Shown here piece by piece: positions 36,891-48,855 of a stretch of DNA of 64,000 nucleotides (within the stretch, counting starts at the first letter, position 1; the number at the start of each line of letters is the position of its first letter). The position numbers were made by a program, and so were the translations under genes. Origin of the DNA: Kappaphycus alvarezii (lineage: Eukaryota; Rhodophyta; Florideophyceae; Gigartinales; Solieriaceae); contig NADL03000007.1 of assembly GCA_002205965.3 (NCBI GenBank), forward strand, positions 124,001 through 188,000, given 5' to 3'. The notes below the pieces were generated by a model. The model made no database searches, was not told where the DNA came from, and saw only the letters and a program-made list of their open reading frames with translations.

Positions 36891-39800
36891 AAGAAGCAGA
36901 AGGTGCGGAGTGGCCTTGAAATTATAAAATGTTGAAATATATAGGCTTGAAGTATCTATTGAGTTGAAGTAATTTCAAATTAAATCATTTACAGAAGACT
37001 TATATTGAAATTGATATTCTTAACGCCCGTAATTGGACTTGCATTCAGCCTTGGTCTGCTCAAATCCATGGTTCAAACAGTAGATTCAACAGACACAAGT
37101 AGATCCAACAGACACAAGACGGTGGTCCAGTAACTCTCTGGCCTACAGGTAATAGTATATGCTTCAATAATTTTAACTTCAATTAGAAAGGTCCCGTATA
37201 ACCTCCATAGGGTAACTAGAAGAAGATGAAAAATAATCCTATTTTTACAAGCACTCTATTATGGCATTTCATAGTACTGCAATCAGGCATAGCTTCTGCA
37301 TTGATTAAGGAAAACAGATGAAAAAAATAGAATAAAAAATAGCCACTGCACTGCATAGAAGACCCTGTGTAGATGAAAGCCGTGACTAAAAATTTAACGC
37401 ATCTGTATACGATGTCTCGTATTTTAAATTCTTTTCTCGTCAAATAGCTATCTTTTGGACTTCCATGTATTTGAAAATAAACACAGGCACATTTATTTCC
37501 AAAATAGCTGCTTTAGGTCCTTGAAATTACCTCCACGGCAAATTAAATGGGCTATTCATATTCAGCAGTACATTATGCATAATATTGTACTAGTGGAAAA
37601 TAATAAAGTATATCCATCCAGCCTTAACATTTTCTAACATCGATCAGGAAACATATATATAGTTTTGAAAAAACTCTTGGCGAACTTCGGAAAGAAAAAG
37701 AATCTTCAGAGAGATAGTACTATTAAGACGAAAATGAAAAGAAATTTTCTTAAAGAGCGCTAAAGAGGTGGAACGTTTCAAACGGATACACATAGTTGCC
37801 CTCTTATTTCTTATCTCTAATGGAACGTTTTAGCTCATTTACTCAGGGTCATTGAGCTAATCAATTATTTTTTGAGTAATTAATTTCCCTTCTACTGAAC
37901 AGAGCGTCGCAATGGGTAACTAGAAGCAATTCATGCTCTATAAGATGTTATGAAAATCTATTAACGCCAAGTTCACGCCATTCAATATCATAGTACTTCG
38001 TCGTTACCTTTATGTGGGATGTATGAACCTTGAGAAGTACGGTATGATAAATTATATACTCCACCACAAAAGTCCAGAAATGAATCCATGCAGACTATAA
38101 CGTCAGATTAGCCAGTTGGTTGTTATCGTTATTTCGTAACAGTCAAGTTGTATACATAGATGATCCAGTACAGGCGTGTGATAAAAACTCCTCAAAATAT
38201 CCTCAGGAACTGGAAAGGTTCAAATAGCCGAATACGAGCACAAAAATAAAGTATCAGAAAATTATGTCGAAAACAATGCCAATGGTCAACCAACTCCCAC
38301 TGTGTCTCACTATGTATCCGAATCTTGAATGCAGTCACATGATGGAAAAGGGATAGATAATACTAAAACGAGCACTTAAACACGATATAACCTATGGGCT
38401 CCATCTTTTCTGCATTCGTATTTGATTACTGTTTTCACAGAATTGACTATGGCGCATGCTCTGAAACGTGGTAAAAAACGAAGATCAACAGATATCAAGC
38501 AAGTAACATGTTCACGGATAGTTAATGTATATTTTTATGTAACAAAATGATTATCTATCATGAAAGTAACTCACATTTGAAGTAATGGGAGTTCTTAACT
38601 AGAAAGCAATGAAAAGCTTTTTCAATATTTTTTTGATCTTCACCTCATATTTGCTAGTTAAATCTCATAAGTTACTGTATATGGGCCCATATACGGGCAA
38701 GTTTGTTCTTTATAGGAAATTATTATATATACTTTGTTCGGGAACATATATCTAAAACTTTCAATTCTAAAAGAAGGCTAAGTGTAAATATTAAACTATG
38801 GACAACTAGGCACTTCAGATAGGCATTAATCTAAAAGACTGTGTTATTTACTGCTGAATAGAAATGTATTTTATAATGAAATAAAAGTTTTGAAAGCTCT
38901 AAAACAATCGCCCAATCATTAAGCCAATAGTAAGAGGCTTGAGGGCCAATTTTCTTTCCAGGTCCGCGTACTTAGCGAATATTAAAATAAGACGAAATAA
39001 AATGGTACGCTAAAAAAGATCATTTGTAGTATGCCCCTTTCGTATAAAATAGCGATTCGAAGATCTATCTTTCCAATAGTCAATCGGGTTTGATTTAATT
39101 CCTCTTAAATTGCCTCACATAATTAGAAGAAAACAATCTAGTTTTATTATGAAAGCTGTTTCAAGTTCTGCAGCATATATATTCACCGCTTCGAGCATTA
39201 TATTTCCATAAACCAGTGATGAAGCATAAAATAGTTTATATATCACAAAAAAACATCAAAAATATCCAAATCAAACAATGTGTTATTTTATAAAGTGATA
39301 TTATTGATTTCATAAGAGAAAAGTTTCAGTAACTTTAATTATATTTAAATATTTTCTCCACTTCCTGCACATCATAAAATGTTACTCAAACAAAATAAAT
39401 GCGATTAAATACTTAAATGTTGTACCGTGTCTGTTCCGATGCCATGAATCAAAGTCCTCGCCGTGGATCCAAATAACTTGCAATATAAAAGAGTTATAAT
39501 TTAGTCCTCACTGTGCTTTAGTAGTCTCACATTAATATAAAATCTCCATAAGAAGATCTGTAAATAGAAAGCTCTCAGGTAATATTTGCTCCTTGATTAG
39601 CCAACGCGGCTCAAATCCGCCGAAAATGTCTCACAAATGCCCTAAACTACAACTGTTAGATTGTAATTTTTGATTTCTCAACGGGAATATAGGCCTTGCT
39701 CCCACAATTCACACCATATCCCGTACTTCGATAATTCATTAAAGGAAGCAAATTTCATACAATACATAAATTTACAGTAAACTTTTAAAGACTTTGTTAC

Positions 39801-42270
39801 AATGAAAGGAATTTTTGTGTGTAACCGCAATCAGGTACGCTTTAAATGTACTACAATTAGAACAATAATATGAAAAACGTCTTTTTCAACAAAAAAGACG
39901 TAGATTTCACAAACATTCTTCCATCCCACGAATGTTGTGGTAGGTTTCCGTAATCATTGTCATCTTACTTCAATAAGAGGCTGCAGAGAATGTTTGAATT
40001 TGTTGAACTTATGCTCACCTCGTCCATCGGAGAGAATCAAGGTTGGCCCTTGAGTCATGTCAATCTTAAGAGATTAATATGCGCAGAGTGGAAGAAATTT
40101 TCCTCGCGAAGGAATTCACATGGTAATACAGAATCACAGATTGTAAAACTGACTTACTAGGAAAATAAAGCTGACTGCGTAGCCTAAAAATTCAACACCT
40201 AACAGGTCATGCGGTACCATTGGTTGATGGATACGATATCGTCAAACTTTATGTGGTACCGATGGTCATTAAGGACAGTGCAGTGCCCACTCGTTGGCTT
40301 CGGTCTGGATATTACTCGTGTACGCTCATTGGCTTTTTAAAAGCAGCAACCGAACAGTGAAACTGAAACGACTTGCACTCCCTCCAGCTTTAACAAATTG
40401 ATGAAGGCGCTTCTTCTACATTCACCACTTACGCCAACGCCATCGACGGACCTGTACAGCAAAAAGTTATGTGACAATGAAATATTTCGTCGCTAATTAA
40501 TCGCATGAACAATACTTGTGGTTTTTTCATTTCAGTATTAGAGACAAAGAGGCAATTTGAAAACTTTTAAAAAACTTCGGTAACTCGAGGAATTTTTGTG
40601 ACGAACCAAGGAAAATGAAAGACCAGATTACTTTAGTATAAAGATGAGAATCCTTGGGTCATTCAAGAACGCCTCATTTTGAAATTAGAATGGTATAAAA
40701 AGTAACAAAAAATAATTAAGACTAATGGGAAAGCAATAAAATCTCCAACTGCAAATTGTATTCTCTCTGCAGATTTATCATGGCAAAAATTTCGGCATTT
40801 CAGGTAGCCCGCTTCTTTTAGCTCCTGTTTAACCAATGAAACTAGCTAGGGAGAGAAACTTCATGGCTTCAGTATAAGGGCTCTCTTCTCTAAGTTCAAT
40901 TTGAGCAATCTAAAGGTGTAACTTTATGGCATCAGTATAACGGGTGTCCGCTGCAACGTAATCCACACTTCAGATTGGGAAAAGAAGACGTTTAGTTTAA
41001 ATTCAAAGGCAATACGCTTACATGGAATTAACAGTAGCGGGCCGAGTGATATTTCACGAAGGAAAAACCCGCAATAGCACACAAGGCTGCGAACCTTACT
41101 TGTATGACTAAAAGAGGAACATTACAATTTAAAGAACCGTGAATCCAGAGAATTGCGTTACCCTGAAAACTGAGCTCCTCATCAACTATCAATTATTCTG
41201 GCAAAACACCGCGGGAAACGCACTTGAGTGTTGTAAGCCACCAATCGGCACTTTATCAAACGCTTTTCAACGACGCTCGACTTGCTGGTGACTCTATTCT
41301 TCCCCGTGACTAGTTAGGTAACCGGAAGAGGGTTTACTGTAACGAAAGCCGAGGTTGGCGTGTGTCGGAGAAGGGAGTGACTGTATGGAATGTGTATTAC
41401 AATACAATAGGCGATTCCAGTACTGCATTCGTCTACAGAAAAAGCAAGAAGCAGAAAACAAGTACCATTACTACCCTTATCAGGCGAAAGTAATCGACCA
41501 ACCACTATTGGTCATCGATATCAACTGACAGGATGGACTGTCCGCGCTTCAGGACATCCACAACTACATGGCGAGAGAAGGGAACGTATTTCCTCTCCGG
41601 ATTCCAGGCTACACAAACTGGTGTCTTTGCCCCTTCGTTTTACTGCAGTCACAGTTTAGCATCTTATAATTCGCCGTAAACCAACCGCAACACATCACAT
41701 CCGGACCGGGCCCCTAGCTCGAGCCCCCCTTTCATTCTTTTTACTCGAAGGGTGGCACCACGATGCGTTTTCTCTGATCATGAGGTTCGCCCATCGGTCG
41801 CCAGCCGAACCCTGGATCAACGACCAAGTTGCGGGCTATTGTCCTCGAGCGATACGCCGCGGTGATGGTCACCTCCAGCGCGGCGTGGTTATTGACTGGC
41901 TCTCAGCTACTTTGCAGTGGGCTGAATTACTCAGTTACAATATTGTACTGTACAGCTGCAAAATGGTTTGAATGAAAATTCATAGGGACTCGCAATGTTT
42001 TCACCACTCGTAGTAGACAAACGCCACTCACCACCCTTCCATTCTTTGGCGTACATTTGCTTTATCGAGACGGAGATTATGTCGTAAGCGTACCCTGCTG
42101 TTAGTAAAGTTGTCCTCTCGATCCCCCAGTATGGCAAGAATTTCTTCGCCATTAGAGGGTTTACGGAGCAAAAATGATTTTCGCTTGTGCGGCATTCGCC
42201 GGCAAACGTAGTACACCTGTACTGTGTAAGACGCAAAGTGCTATCGTTGCCATTTCATTTTTCGGTTGCG
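36890..42270. other. A+T-rich gene desert, right part
   Basis: No gene recognised over more than 5 kb. The stretch 37,600-40,900 is especially A+T-rich with almost no open frames above 60 codons. A TACAG element (TTGTACTGTACAG) sits at 41943-41955. Confidence 0.5.
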
Positions 42271-42436
42271 GGGGCTGTTTGCGAAATAGGGAAAAATACC
42301 CGCCAGGGCACCCCTCGCATACGGAGCATATGAGCGGGGCCGCTTGGCGCCAAATGTACAACCAACCATCACCATCTGACCTGACCATCGCCATCACTAC
42401 CACTCCTACAACCTCCGACCCGTCCCCTCCTCCATC

Positions 42437-43369
42437 ATGGCGCCCCTTATCGAGGAGTCTCCCGCCTCCGCCGCTCCGACCGCCTCCACTGCCTCCGTCG
42501 CTCCGACCCCGCCGCTCCGACCGCCTCCGCCACTCCGACCGGCGCAAAGAAACGGCGCATCCGGTTCTCTTCCGTGGGATATATTACTGCTGAAAGCAGT
42601 CTCCGCCGTTGACGCCCACCTCGCTCCACATGGAGAGGCACAGTCGCGCTTCGAAGAGGCTCTCGCTCTCTTCAAGGGGTCCCTTCCTTCTGGATGCTTC
42701 GATTCGGTTGCGGCGCCGAGTTGGAAAACGCTCAACGATCGGTTCAAGAAGATCCTAGGCGACCACCGCGAAGCTGTGCGAAGCAATGCTGCCGCTTCTG
42801 GCATTATAGAGGTCAGAGGAGAAAGGGAAGTGTTGTTGGATGATGTAATGTTGGCCGTGGACGAATGGGAAGAGGCAAAGAGGGCTGAGAGGGATGAACG
42901 GACGGAGCTTGACAAGCGTTTGCTACAAGCTGGGGAGGAAATCAGGGAACGAGCTGTAGCGAGGGCTCGCAGTGGAAGTAACAGTGCAGAGACGCCAGCA
43001 GTGGTGGTAGATGAGTGCAATGGCGGGGGTGAAGGAAGTGCTGGAACGGCGAGGATGAAGGGAAGGAAGCGGAACCTTTCTTCGGAATCGGACGATGAGG
43101 AAAGGAACATGCTGAGCGAACACATTCAGGCGCGCAACAGCTTCGAACAGAAGCGCCTGAAGTTAGAGGAACAGCGCATGGACTTTGAAATGAAGCGGGA
43201 AGAGCGCGAAGCCGGTCGCTTAGAGCAGGCACAAAAGAACGAGTCCCGGCGCCTCGCGGTAGAAGAGAAGAGGGTAGAGCTCGAGCAGCGTCGCCTTGAA
43301 ATCGAGAGCGAAGAGAGAAAGGGTGCCATCGAAGAGAGGAAGGAGTGCTCGCTGTTCTTGGTGCGCTAG
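42437..43369 (+). CDS. Myb/SANT-like DNA-binding protein, Harbinger-associated ORF1
   Basis: 310 residues from an ATG with good context (CCATCATGGCG). Residues 1-40 are a Pro/Ala-rich leader. Residues about 43-135 look like the Myb/SANT-like domain paired with PIF/Harbinger transposases: LPWDILLLKAVSAVDAHLAP, then SWKTLNDRFKKILGDHREAV, GIIEVRGEREVLLDDVMLAV. After a linker, residues about 225-305 form a highly charged helix (KRLKLEEQRMDFEMKREERE), a likely coiled coil. In active Harbinger elements this partner protein binds the ends and brings in the transposase. It is uninterrupted and converges on the transposase gene 198 bp away. Family assignment rests on the W-W pattern and the neighbour. 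Confidence 0.75.
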   Translation: MAPLIEESPASAAPTASTASVAPTPPLRPPPPLRPAQRNGASGSLPWDILLLKAVSAVDAHLAPHGEAQSRFEEALALFKGSLPSGCFDSVAAPSWKTLNDRFKKILGDHREAVRSNAAASGIIEVRGEREVLLDDVMLAVDEWEEAKRAERDERTELDKRLLQAGEEIRERAVARARSGSNSAETPAVVVDECNGGGEGSAGTARMKGRKRNLSSESDDEERNMLSEHIQARNSFEQKRLKLEEQRMDFEMKREEREAGRLEQAQKNESRRLAVEEKRVELEQRRLEIESEERKGAIEERKECSLFLVR

Positions 43370-43567
43370 TAAAAAAACTGCAGTAACGTCGTTTGCTTTC
43401 GGTGAACTTTCTCTTTGCCGCGCGCCGCTTCTCCCTCGGCATCGCGATCTTTTTACGGCATGCCATTCCTCTGCGCTGCCGCGCGTCCTCGCTTCGCTCG
43501 GACTCCCGCCACTCGGTCGAAGCGGTGCGCCTGTGCAAAGACACGAGCACTCGCCCTCGCTCCCTGT

Positions 43568-44710
43568 TTACGGCATATTCAGATAGCGCGACAAACTAGG
43601 TGGCGGACATGAGAAATAGCTACTGGTCTGCCCACTGCCATGATGTAGACAGACTCTAACGTTCCATAGCAAGGCTGCAGCCTTGTAGAGCAACGCAATT
43701 GGACTCTTTCGTACCCGCAACATACGCTTGTAGTCCTGCGAGGACCAGATTTGTTTCAGGTCCTTGTACGCCCACTCGACCGCCTCCCGTACAGAACTCA
43801 TGCCTTTGTTATAGACCAGCTGTTCAGCAGTCGCCGAAGCTCGATCGTAGGCAACCTGAAGCCACGCTCGGAGTATGTACGCGGGATCACCGTACAGGCA
43901 ATACTGTCGTCCACCTATCACCATTGTAGATTGCAGTTGCTGATCCATGCCGCTTTGACGGTATAGCGTCATGTCGTGACGGCGTCCTACCTCCGGACCG
44001 TACAGGTGGAACATCAGTCCATCGGGAGTCGTCACCGTCTGATAGATGAGGCAATGGAACCTTTTGTGTCCCGAGTAACAAGCACGCTGTAGGCTTCCTC
44101 TCCCACCGGGTCTACTCATCTGTATCTTCGTACAGTCGATAAATCCAGCACAGTTATCTAAAGGGGCCCCTTTCTCGTAGATGGCCGCGGCGTAGAGCGG
44201 GGCCCTTTCGTGCATCAAGTCTGAACGAAAGGTTTCGATGAGACTTCCCCTTGTCGCAATAAAACCCTCCACCACCTCCCAAAATACCTCACAAAGCGCA
44301 GAAGCACGCATTCCAAACACAGTTTCCAGGTCCCGCCACCTTGTAGGAAAGGACAAGCGCTTCAGAACGATACACGTCGCCGTAATAGCCTCGCAACTGT
44401 AGCCTGACCGAGCTGTTGGCCCTCCACCCCAGGACAACACGTCGCACACGGTACCAATTTCGGACTTGCGAAAGCGAAACTCAGAGAGCGACTGCTCTTC
44501 ACTGTACGCGTTAAGGTTGAAGCGCATGGTGGATATGTGTCGCGATCTCAGCCGAATGTGTCCGACATCGCGTCGCGCTCTAGCCGCGGACTGACTAGTG
44601 CGAAGTAGAAGTTGCACGTCCGCATCGCATTCGAGCGCCAGAAGGAATCGCCGTCTTCTGGAGCGAAGACGTTGCCTGGCCTTTCCGATCGAGTAGTCCT
44701 TCTGGCGCAT
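43568..44710 (-). CDS. PIF/Harbinger-type DDE transposase (DDE_Tnp_4)
   Basis: 380-residue intact frame starting MRQKDYSIGKARQ. The N-terminal half has the helix-turn-helix-like block EFRFRKSEIGTVCDVLSW and ITATCIVLKRLSFPTRWRDL. The catalytic core shows NCAGFIDCTKIQMSRPGG (first D), KRFHCLIYQTVTTPDGLMFH, PEVGRRHDMTLYRQSG (second D), YCLYGDPAYILRAWLQVAY, then NKGMSSVREAVEWAYKDLKQ (E). The GDPAY and SxVRxxVEW motifs are diagnostic of this family. No stops or shifts. The gene is head-to-head with VPS18 across 500 bp and tail-to-tail with ORF1. Terminal repeats were not found, so it may be a whole element with unrecognised ends or a domesticated pair. Confidence 0.94.
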   Translation of the reverse strand: MRQKDYSIGKARQRLRSRRRRFLLALECDADVQLLLRTSQSAARARRDVGHIRLRSRHISTMRFNLNAYSEEQSLSEFRFRKSEIGTVCDVLSWGGGPTARSGYSCEAITATCIVLKRLSFPTRWRDLETVFGMRASALCEVFWEVVEGFIATRGSLIETFRSDLMHERAPLYAAAIYEKGAPLDNCAGFIDCTKIQMSRPGGRGSLQRACYSGHKRFHCLIYQTVTTPDGLMFHLYGPEVGRRHDMTLYRQSGMDQQLQSTMVIGGRQYCLYGDPAYILRAWLQVAYDRASATAEQLVYNKGMSSVREAVEWAYKDLKQIWSSQDYKRMLRVRKSPIALLYKAAALLWNVRVCLHHGSGQTSSYFSCPPPSLSRYLNMP

Positions 44711-45015
44711 GCTGCTGAGCAGCGGAGTACTAGCGCAAGGGCTCCGTCATCATACTCATTTACTCAAATCACGTGGATTTCGTAATATGCTATTCGGAAA
44801 CATTTGTAGATAATAATGAGAGCACCACGTGTATCATTTTACAGTGCTTTGCCGAGTGAATTTCTATTTCGTAATCTCTCTATTACGATACTGTAAAGTA
44901 GCAACTGGGCTCGAGTGGCATTAGACCTCGGTACAGTAGCACTGCACACGCACAATACTGTACTCTTTTCAGTACATCCATTCCTGGAGAATGAGGCGAG
45001 ACTCAGATTTTGCAT

Positions 45016-45082
45016 TACTGTACAGTACTGTTCACTGTACAGTACTGTGCAAATACTGTACAGTACAGTACAGTACAGTACA
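45016..45082. promoter_or_regulatory. TACAG/CTGTA repeat upstream of VPS18
   Basis: The densest cluster in the window: TACTGTACAGTACTGT, a second near-copy, then CAGTACAGTACAGTACAGTA. It ends 131 bp before the VPS18 ATG and lies between VPS18 and the divergent transposase. It can fold into hairpins. A regulatory role is inferred from recurrence. Confidence 0.55.
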
Positions 45083-45212
45083 AGAAACAATCATACGTAC
45101 GTATGTGTTAGCCGTCATCCATTTTCTACGCCACGCCCCTCCCTTATCGCCACGCTCCCTCTCCCTTTCAGCATTCTGGCATCCCTCCCTTCGTAGTGAC
45201 CACCGTCTCCAC

Positions 45213-48204
45213 ATGGCGCTGCACACCCCCTCCAACTCCAACACCCCCGTCTTCTCCCACCTCCTTCATCCCATCCGCCTCCCCCTCTCATCCTCCGACA
45301 CCGTCACCGCTGTTGCCGCCACAGCAAACCTGCTATGGGTCGGCACATCACTCGGTCGATCATTCGCCACGACACCCGAACCTCAACACATGATGAATTA
45401 CGCGGCCCACTCGGCCTCCATTCTCTCAACAATGCAGTCCATCGCATCTATCCGGACCCTTATTCAAGAGCCGCCCTCGTTATCCTGCGAAATGCAGACG
45501 GGTATCATGCTCATGCTACAGGCCCAGTTCGACCGCGCTGGTTGTCCAAGTTGCGTGGCTTGCGCGTAGTCAGTGCCTCCTGGATTCGTGTGCCGGCGTC
45601 GATGAGGAAGCTAACGATGTGTCCACCGTGTTGTTGGGTACTGCATTTGGTGCCCTTTTTTCTCTTGCCATCGATGACAAGTATGAGACTGATGACGTTT
45701 TGCAAAAGCTTTGGGCAGCGCCGAACGGCGAGCGTATCGATGGCGTTAGAGTTGAGCGAGTGGCTGGAAAGTTTGTTGGCACAGTCGCTACTACTTCAGA
45801 TATGTATTTGTTTTCCGATGCCCTCAACTTGACTCAGTTGTTTCAAAAGGAACATGTTACTGTAGTGAATCGCGCACCGGAAAATGTGGTGGGGGAAGAC
45901 AAGGAAGCTGGGGGGGCGGAGGCGTCGATGAGTTGTTGCCATCAGAGTTGCAGTTTATGACAGGCAATTCGGGTGTCGCTTCGAGGCGATTTGTGTGGGC
46001 TGCTGCTGCAGGAGTGATGCATGCTCAGTTGGCAGTAAAGAGGAGGAGACAATCGATTGAAAAGGCGGAGGGGGAAGGGGACGGTGGGAAAGTGTTTAGA
46101 TCAACGGTGATGGCCGCTGTGCAGGATATGGAGGTAATATCCTGGACGAGGCTGAAGGATACTAGTGGCAGTTCTGTGCCGTTGGCTGCAATTTATCCGC
46201 ATTTCATGTCTTGTGTTGTATCCGGCAAGTGTTTATGCCTTTAATCAGATTTCAGGTCAACTGACGCAGCGAGTAACTGTCTGGAGTCCCACGGGGACTG
46301 CGGTGGCAGACGATAAGAAGGGGTCTGATTGGTCGAGACATGGGGGAAGGGTAAGAAGGAGTCCACCGCGAGTGAGGTTTCCACTCCCGTGCGTGGGACG
46401 CTAGCATGGGAAGAGTCAGGTAGGCCGGATCAGTTACTATCAAGTCCAGCGGCGGGATTCGCGAGAGATGTTTGACAGATGCATTGTGGATTTACACTGA
46501 GGATGGCGAATTTTCAAAGCTCGTAGCGTCAGAAGAGGAACAGACAGAGGCGTGGAAGGCGGCCAAGGCCATGAATCGGTTTGATCTCGCAATGGCACTT
46601 GCACCGCTCGTTTCTAGTGGGATGCAAGATGATGAACTAATGTTTCAAACGAGGGAGGCAGTGTTGGAGGCGCAGGCCGATCACGAGGCTGCAGAGGGAA
46701 ACTGGGATGTGGCAGCTCAATTGTATGCAAAGACGAATCGCCCCATCGAGTCAGTTCTTTTGGACATTGTTGATGCTTGTAGCACATCAAAGGGCAAGGA
46801 GGAAACCTCTGCGGAGCCGGACGGAATCTCACGGCTTCGAGCCCTCGGCATTGGACCTCGGCTTCTCATGACTACCCATATGATAACTTACCTTGTTCGA
46901 AAGCTGGATAGGACTGAGAGCTCAAGGCCAATGCAACGAACAATCATAGCAACGATGCTCGTGCAACTTTATGCGACCCGTCTTTCTTCGGAAACAGATG
47001 AGAAACTCCGTGAGAGGTACGTGAGGATTTTGGTCATTTCCTAGCGGACCGCCATGAGGACCTCGATACTAGCACTGCCGTTGCGATCCTAAATAAGAAT
47101 GGGTGCCATGAGGAGGCTTGGAAGCTTGCTGTGCTGTCTGGTGACATTTCGATGGCGTCAGAAATATCATCCCGAAGAGGACACATTGACCAGACTTGTC
47201 ATTATTGAAGAATAGTAATATTACTGGAGACGGCGACAAGATGAGTCAGCTCGTTTGTGAGCTTTCAAATACTCTGATTCCTCAAGCGCCATACAGGGTG
47301 AGCAGTTCTATTGGGCGCACAGTGAAGAAGGACGGTCAGAGTTCAGATCACATTACCGTTGTTCAGGGCCTTGCGAGAGTTGCGCGGGGTCGAAGGATAC
47401 TGAAGTATCGACTGAAGCTTACCGGCTGCAACAGGGTACCTTTTTGATCTGCTTCACGATTGGAAGATTGGAGCCGGACCAGGTGACCCCAGTGTTGTAG
47501 ATGGAACGACGTCATCAGAGTGGCATAACTTGATCACTTTTCTGTTTCAGTTGCATTCCGAGTTTGGCACCGAAGCAGAGGCTCAGCGGTCATTTGATCA
47601 TTTAGTCGCTCCTCGTTTGCCGGGGATGTTTCGGAGATGTCAGATTTGACTTAGATGCGCTAGGAGCGATCCTTCGCTCATCAGCAAACGGTGGGTTCCA
47701 AAGACTCCGAGTTCATTTGTATCAGGCTCTGTCACTTCATGTCACGGCGATTCAGCTCGCGGTTGAAATCGATCCCAAGCTGGCTGAGGCCAAAGTGGGA
47801 ATGCTACGTCACACAGATATGCCAGAGAACCTCAAAAAGTCATTGTGGTGCCTTGTTGCAGCAAAAGTGATGATCCCGTGGGTGTGGTTGAGCGAAGCAA
47901 GGGATTACTGCACATTGAGGACGTACTGAGGAGCATGGTTCAATTTGAGTCTGCAACTGAACGCGTGAAAATGGCAGTGGAGAGCTCTCTTGAAGAGCAC
48001 AAGAGGCTAGCAAACGTCGCGAAGAGCGACGCAGCGGGAGCATTGGAAGTTATCAGCAGTCTCAGAGAAGACTTGGAGAAGGCTCGAGAATGGCAAAGCC
48101 GGAGAGCCCAGCAACGACAGAGTCATCGGAGAAATCCCTCTCGCTCAGCGGCGGAATGGTGTCCCTGGCGTAAATTCAAAAGAAGGCGGCCGGTCTGGGA
48201 TTAA
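45213..48204 (+). CDS. VPS18: vacuolar protein sorting protein 18 (frameshifted)
   Basis: Core subunit of the HOPS and CORVET tethers on late endosomes and vacuoles. The N-terminal beta-propeller shows LLWVGTSLGR, NNAVHRIYPDPYSRAALV and LSKLRGLRVVSASWIR (family: LSRLKGHLIESVGWN), then VLLGTAFGALFSLAI. Later DALWIYTEDGEF and KAMNRFDLAMAL match the family's QLWAYTE...YLDMNRFDLA, followed by alpha-solenoid segments, RLHLYQALSLHV and the conserved SKGLLHIEDVLRSMVQFE. The end has a coiled coil (KMAVESSLEEHKRLANVAKS). Frame changes occur near 45,357, 45,590, 45,912 (in a run of seven G), 46,210, 46,400, 47,045, 47,200, 47,450, 47,650 and 47,850. The C-terminal RING-H2 of other VPS18 proteins is not visible; a frame continuing to 48,403 has almost no Cys. 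Confidence 0.85.
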
Positions 48205-48403
48205 TGCAATTATGTCGATTGATGCCCCATTTGATGGGGCCATACACTTCCACTGGAATTGCCAAGCCGCGGAAGGGAGCGAGGCATATGTGATATTGGT
48301 ATTAGATGTCGCGCTGAGGATTGCAGTCGCCCTCTACCTAACAAAGTTAACTTTTGGAGAGAAGAGCAGTATATCGCAGGTAGTATCGAATGATTCTAAC
48401 TAA

Positions 48404-48855
48404 ACAATTTGCAATGCACAGCATCAGAAATTAACGCGCTGACGGGACTTTTGGGTTGCCGTGGTTGTAAGCTTAACTTGCAGTAGTGCTGGTCGCACTC
48501 GGTATAGTGGGGCATCTGGGTGATTGCTGCGTAGTAAGGATAACTAATTGGTGGATCAGTGGAACATCGAGGGGTATCTCGTGAATACACGAGTGCTGGT
48601 CATCGCAAGGTGGCAATGAGGTCGATTTCAGGTAATCATATTTTGTGACAATGCAAAAAGGGAGCCATATCTATGTCAGACAACCAGCGGGCAACCGAGT
48701 GAAAAAGGTCTGCTCATATATTGCGAGTGGCGGTTTTACATCCGAACCTGAAATCAGCGCAATTTCTTGCTTTGCTCGTCTGGCGAGAGGAAGCAGTGGC
48801 ACAAGCATCCACTTAGAAGGCACAACTCAGTGAAATTCCTCAACAGAACATAACC
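48404..48855. other. spacer between VPS18 and the next gene
   Basis: 450 bp without a recognised feature. No TACAG cluster is present here. Confidence 0.5.

Larger units (their letters stand above)
42270..44760. mobile_element. PIF/Harbinger transposon, ends not resolved
   Basis: Contains the two convergent ORFs above. A G-rich sequence near 42,275 (GGGGGCTGTTTGCG) resembles Harbinger/Tourist ends, but I could not find its inverted partner or a TWA target duplication on the right, so the limits given are nominal. Confidence 0.55.

Noticed and set aside
42437-43125. Long minus-strand open frames opposite the Harbinger ORF1
   Set aside because: Shadows of a G+C-rich coding frame; the plus frame has a proper start, a Myb/SANT-like domain and a coiled coil.
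42318-44747. ACGGAGC inverted repeat as Harbinger terminal repeats
   Set aside because: Only seven bases match, the motif also occurs at 42,163, and no TWA target duplication flanks it.
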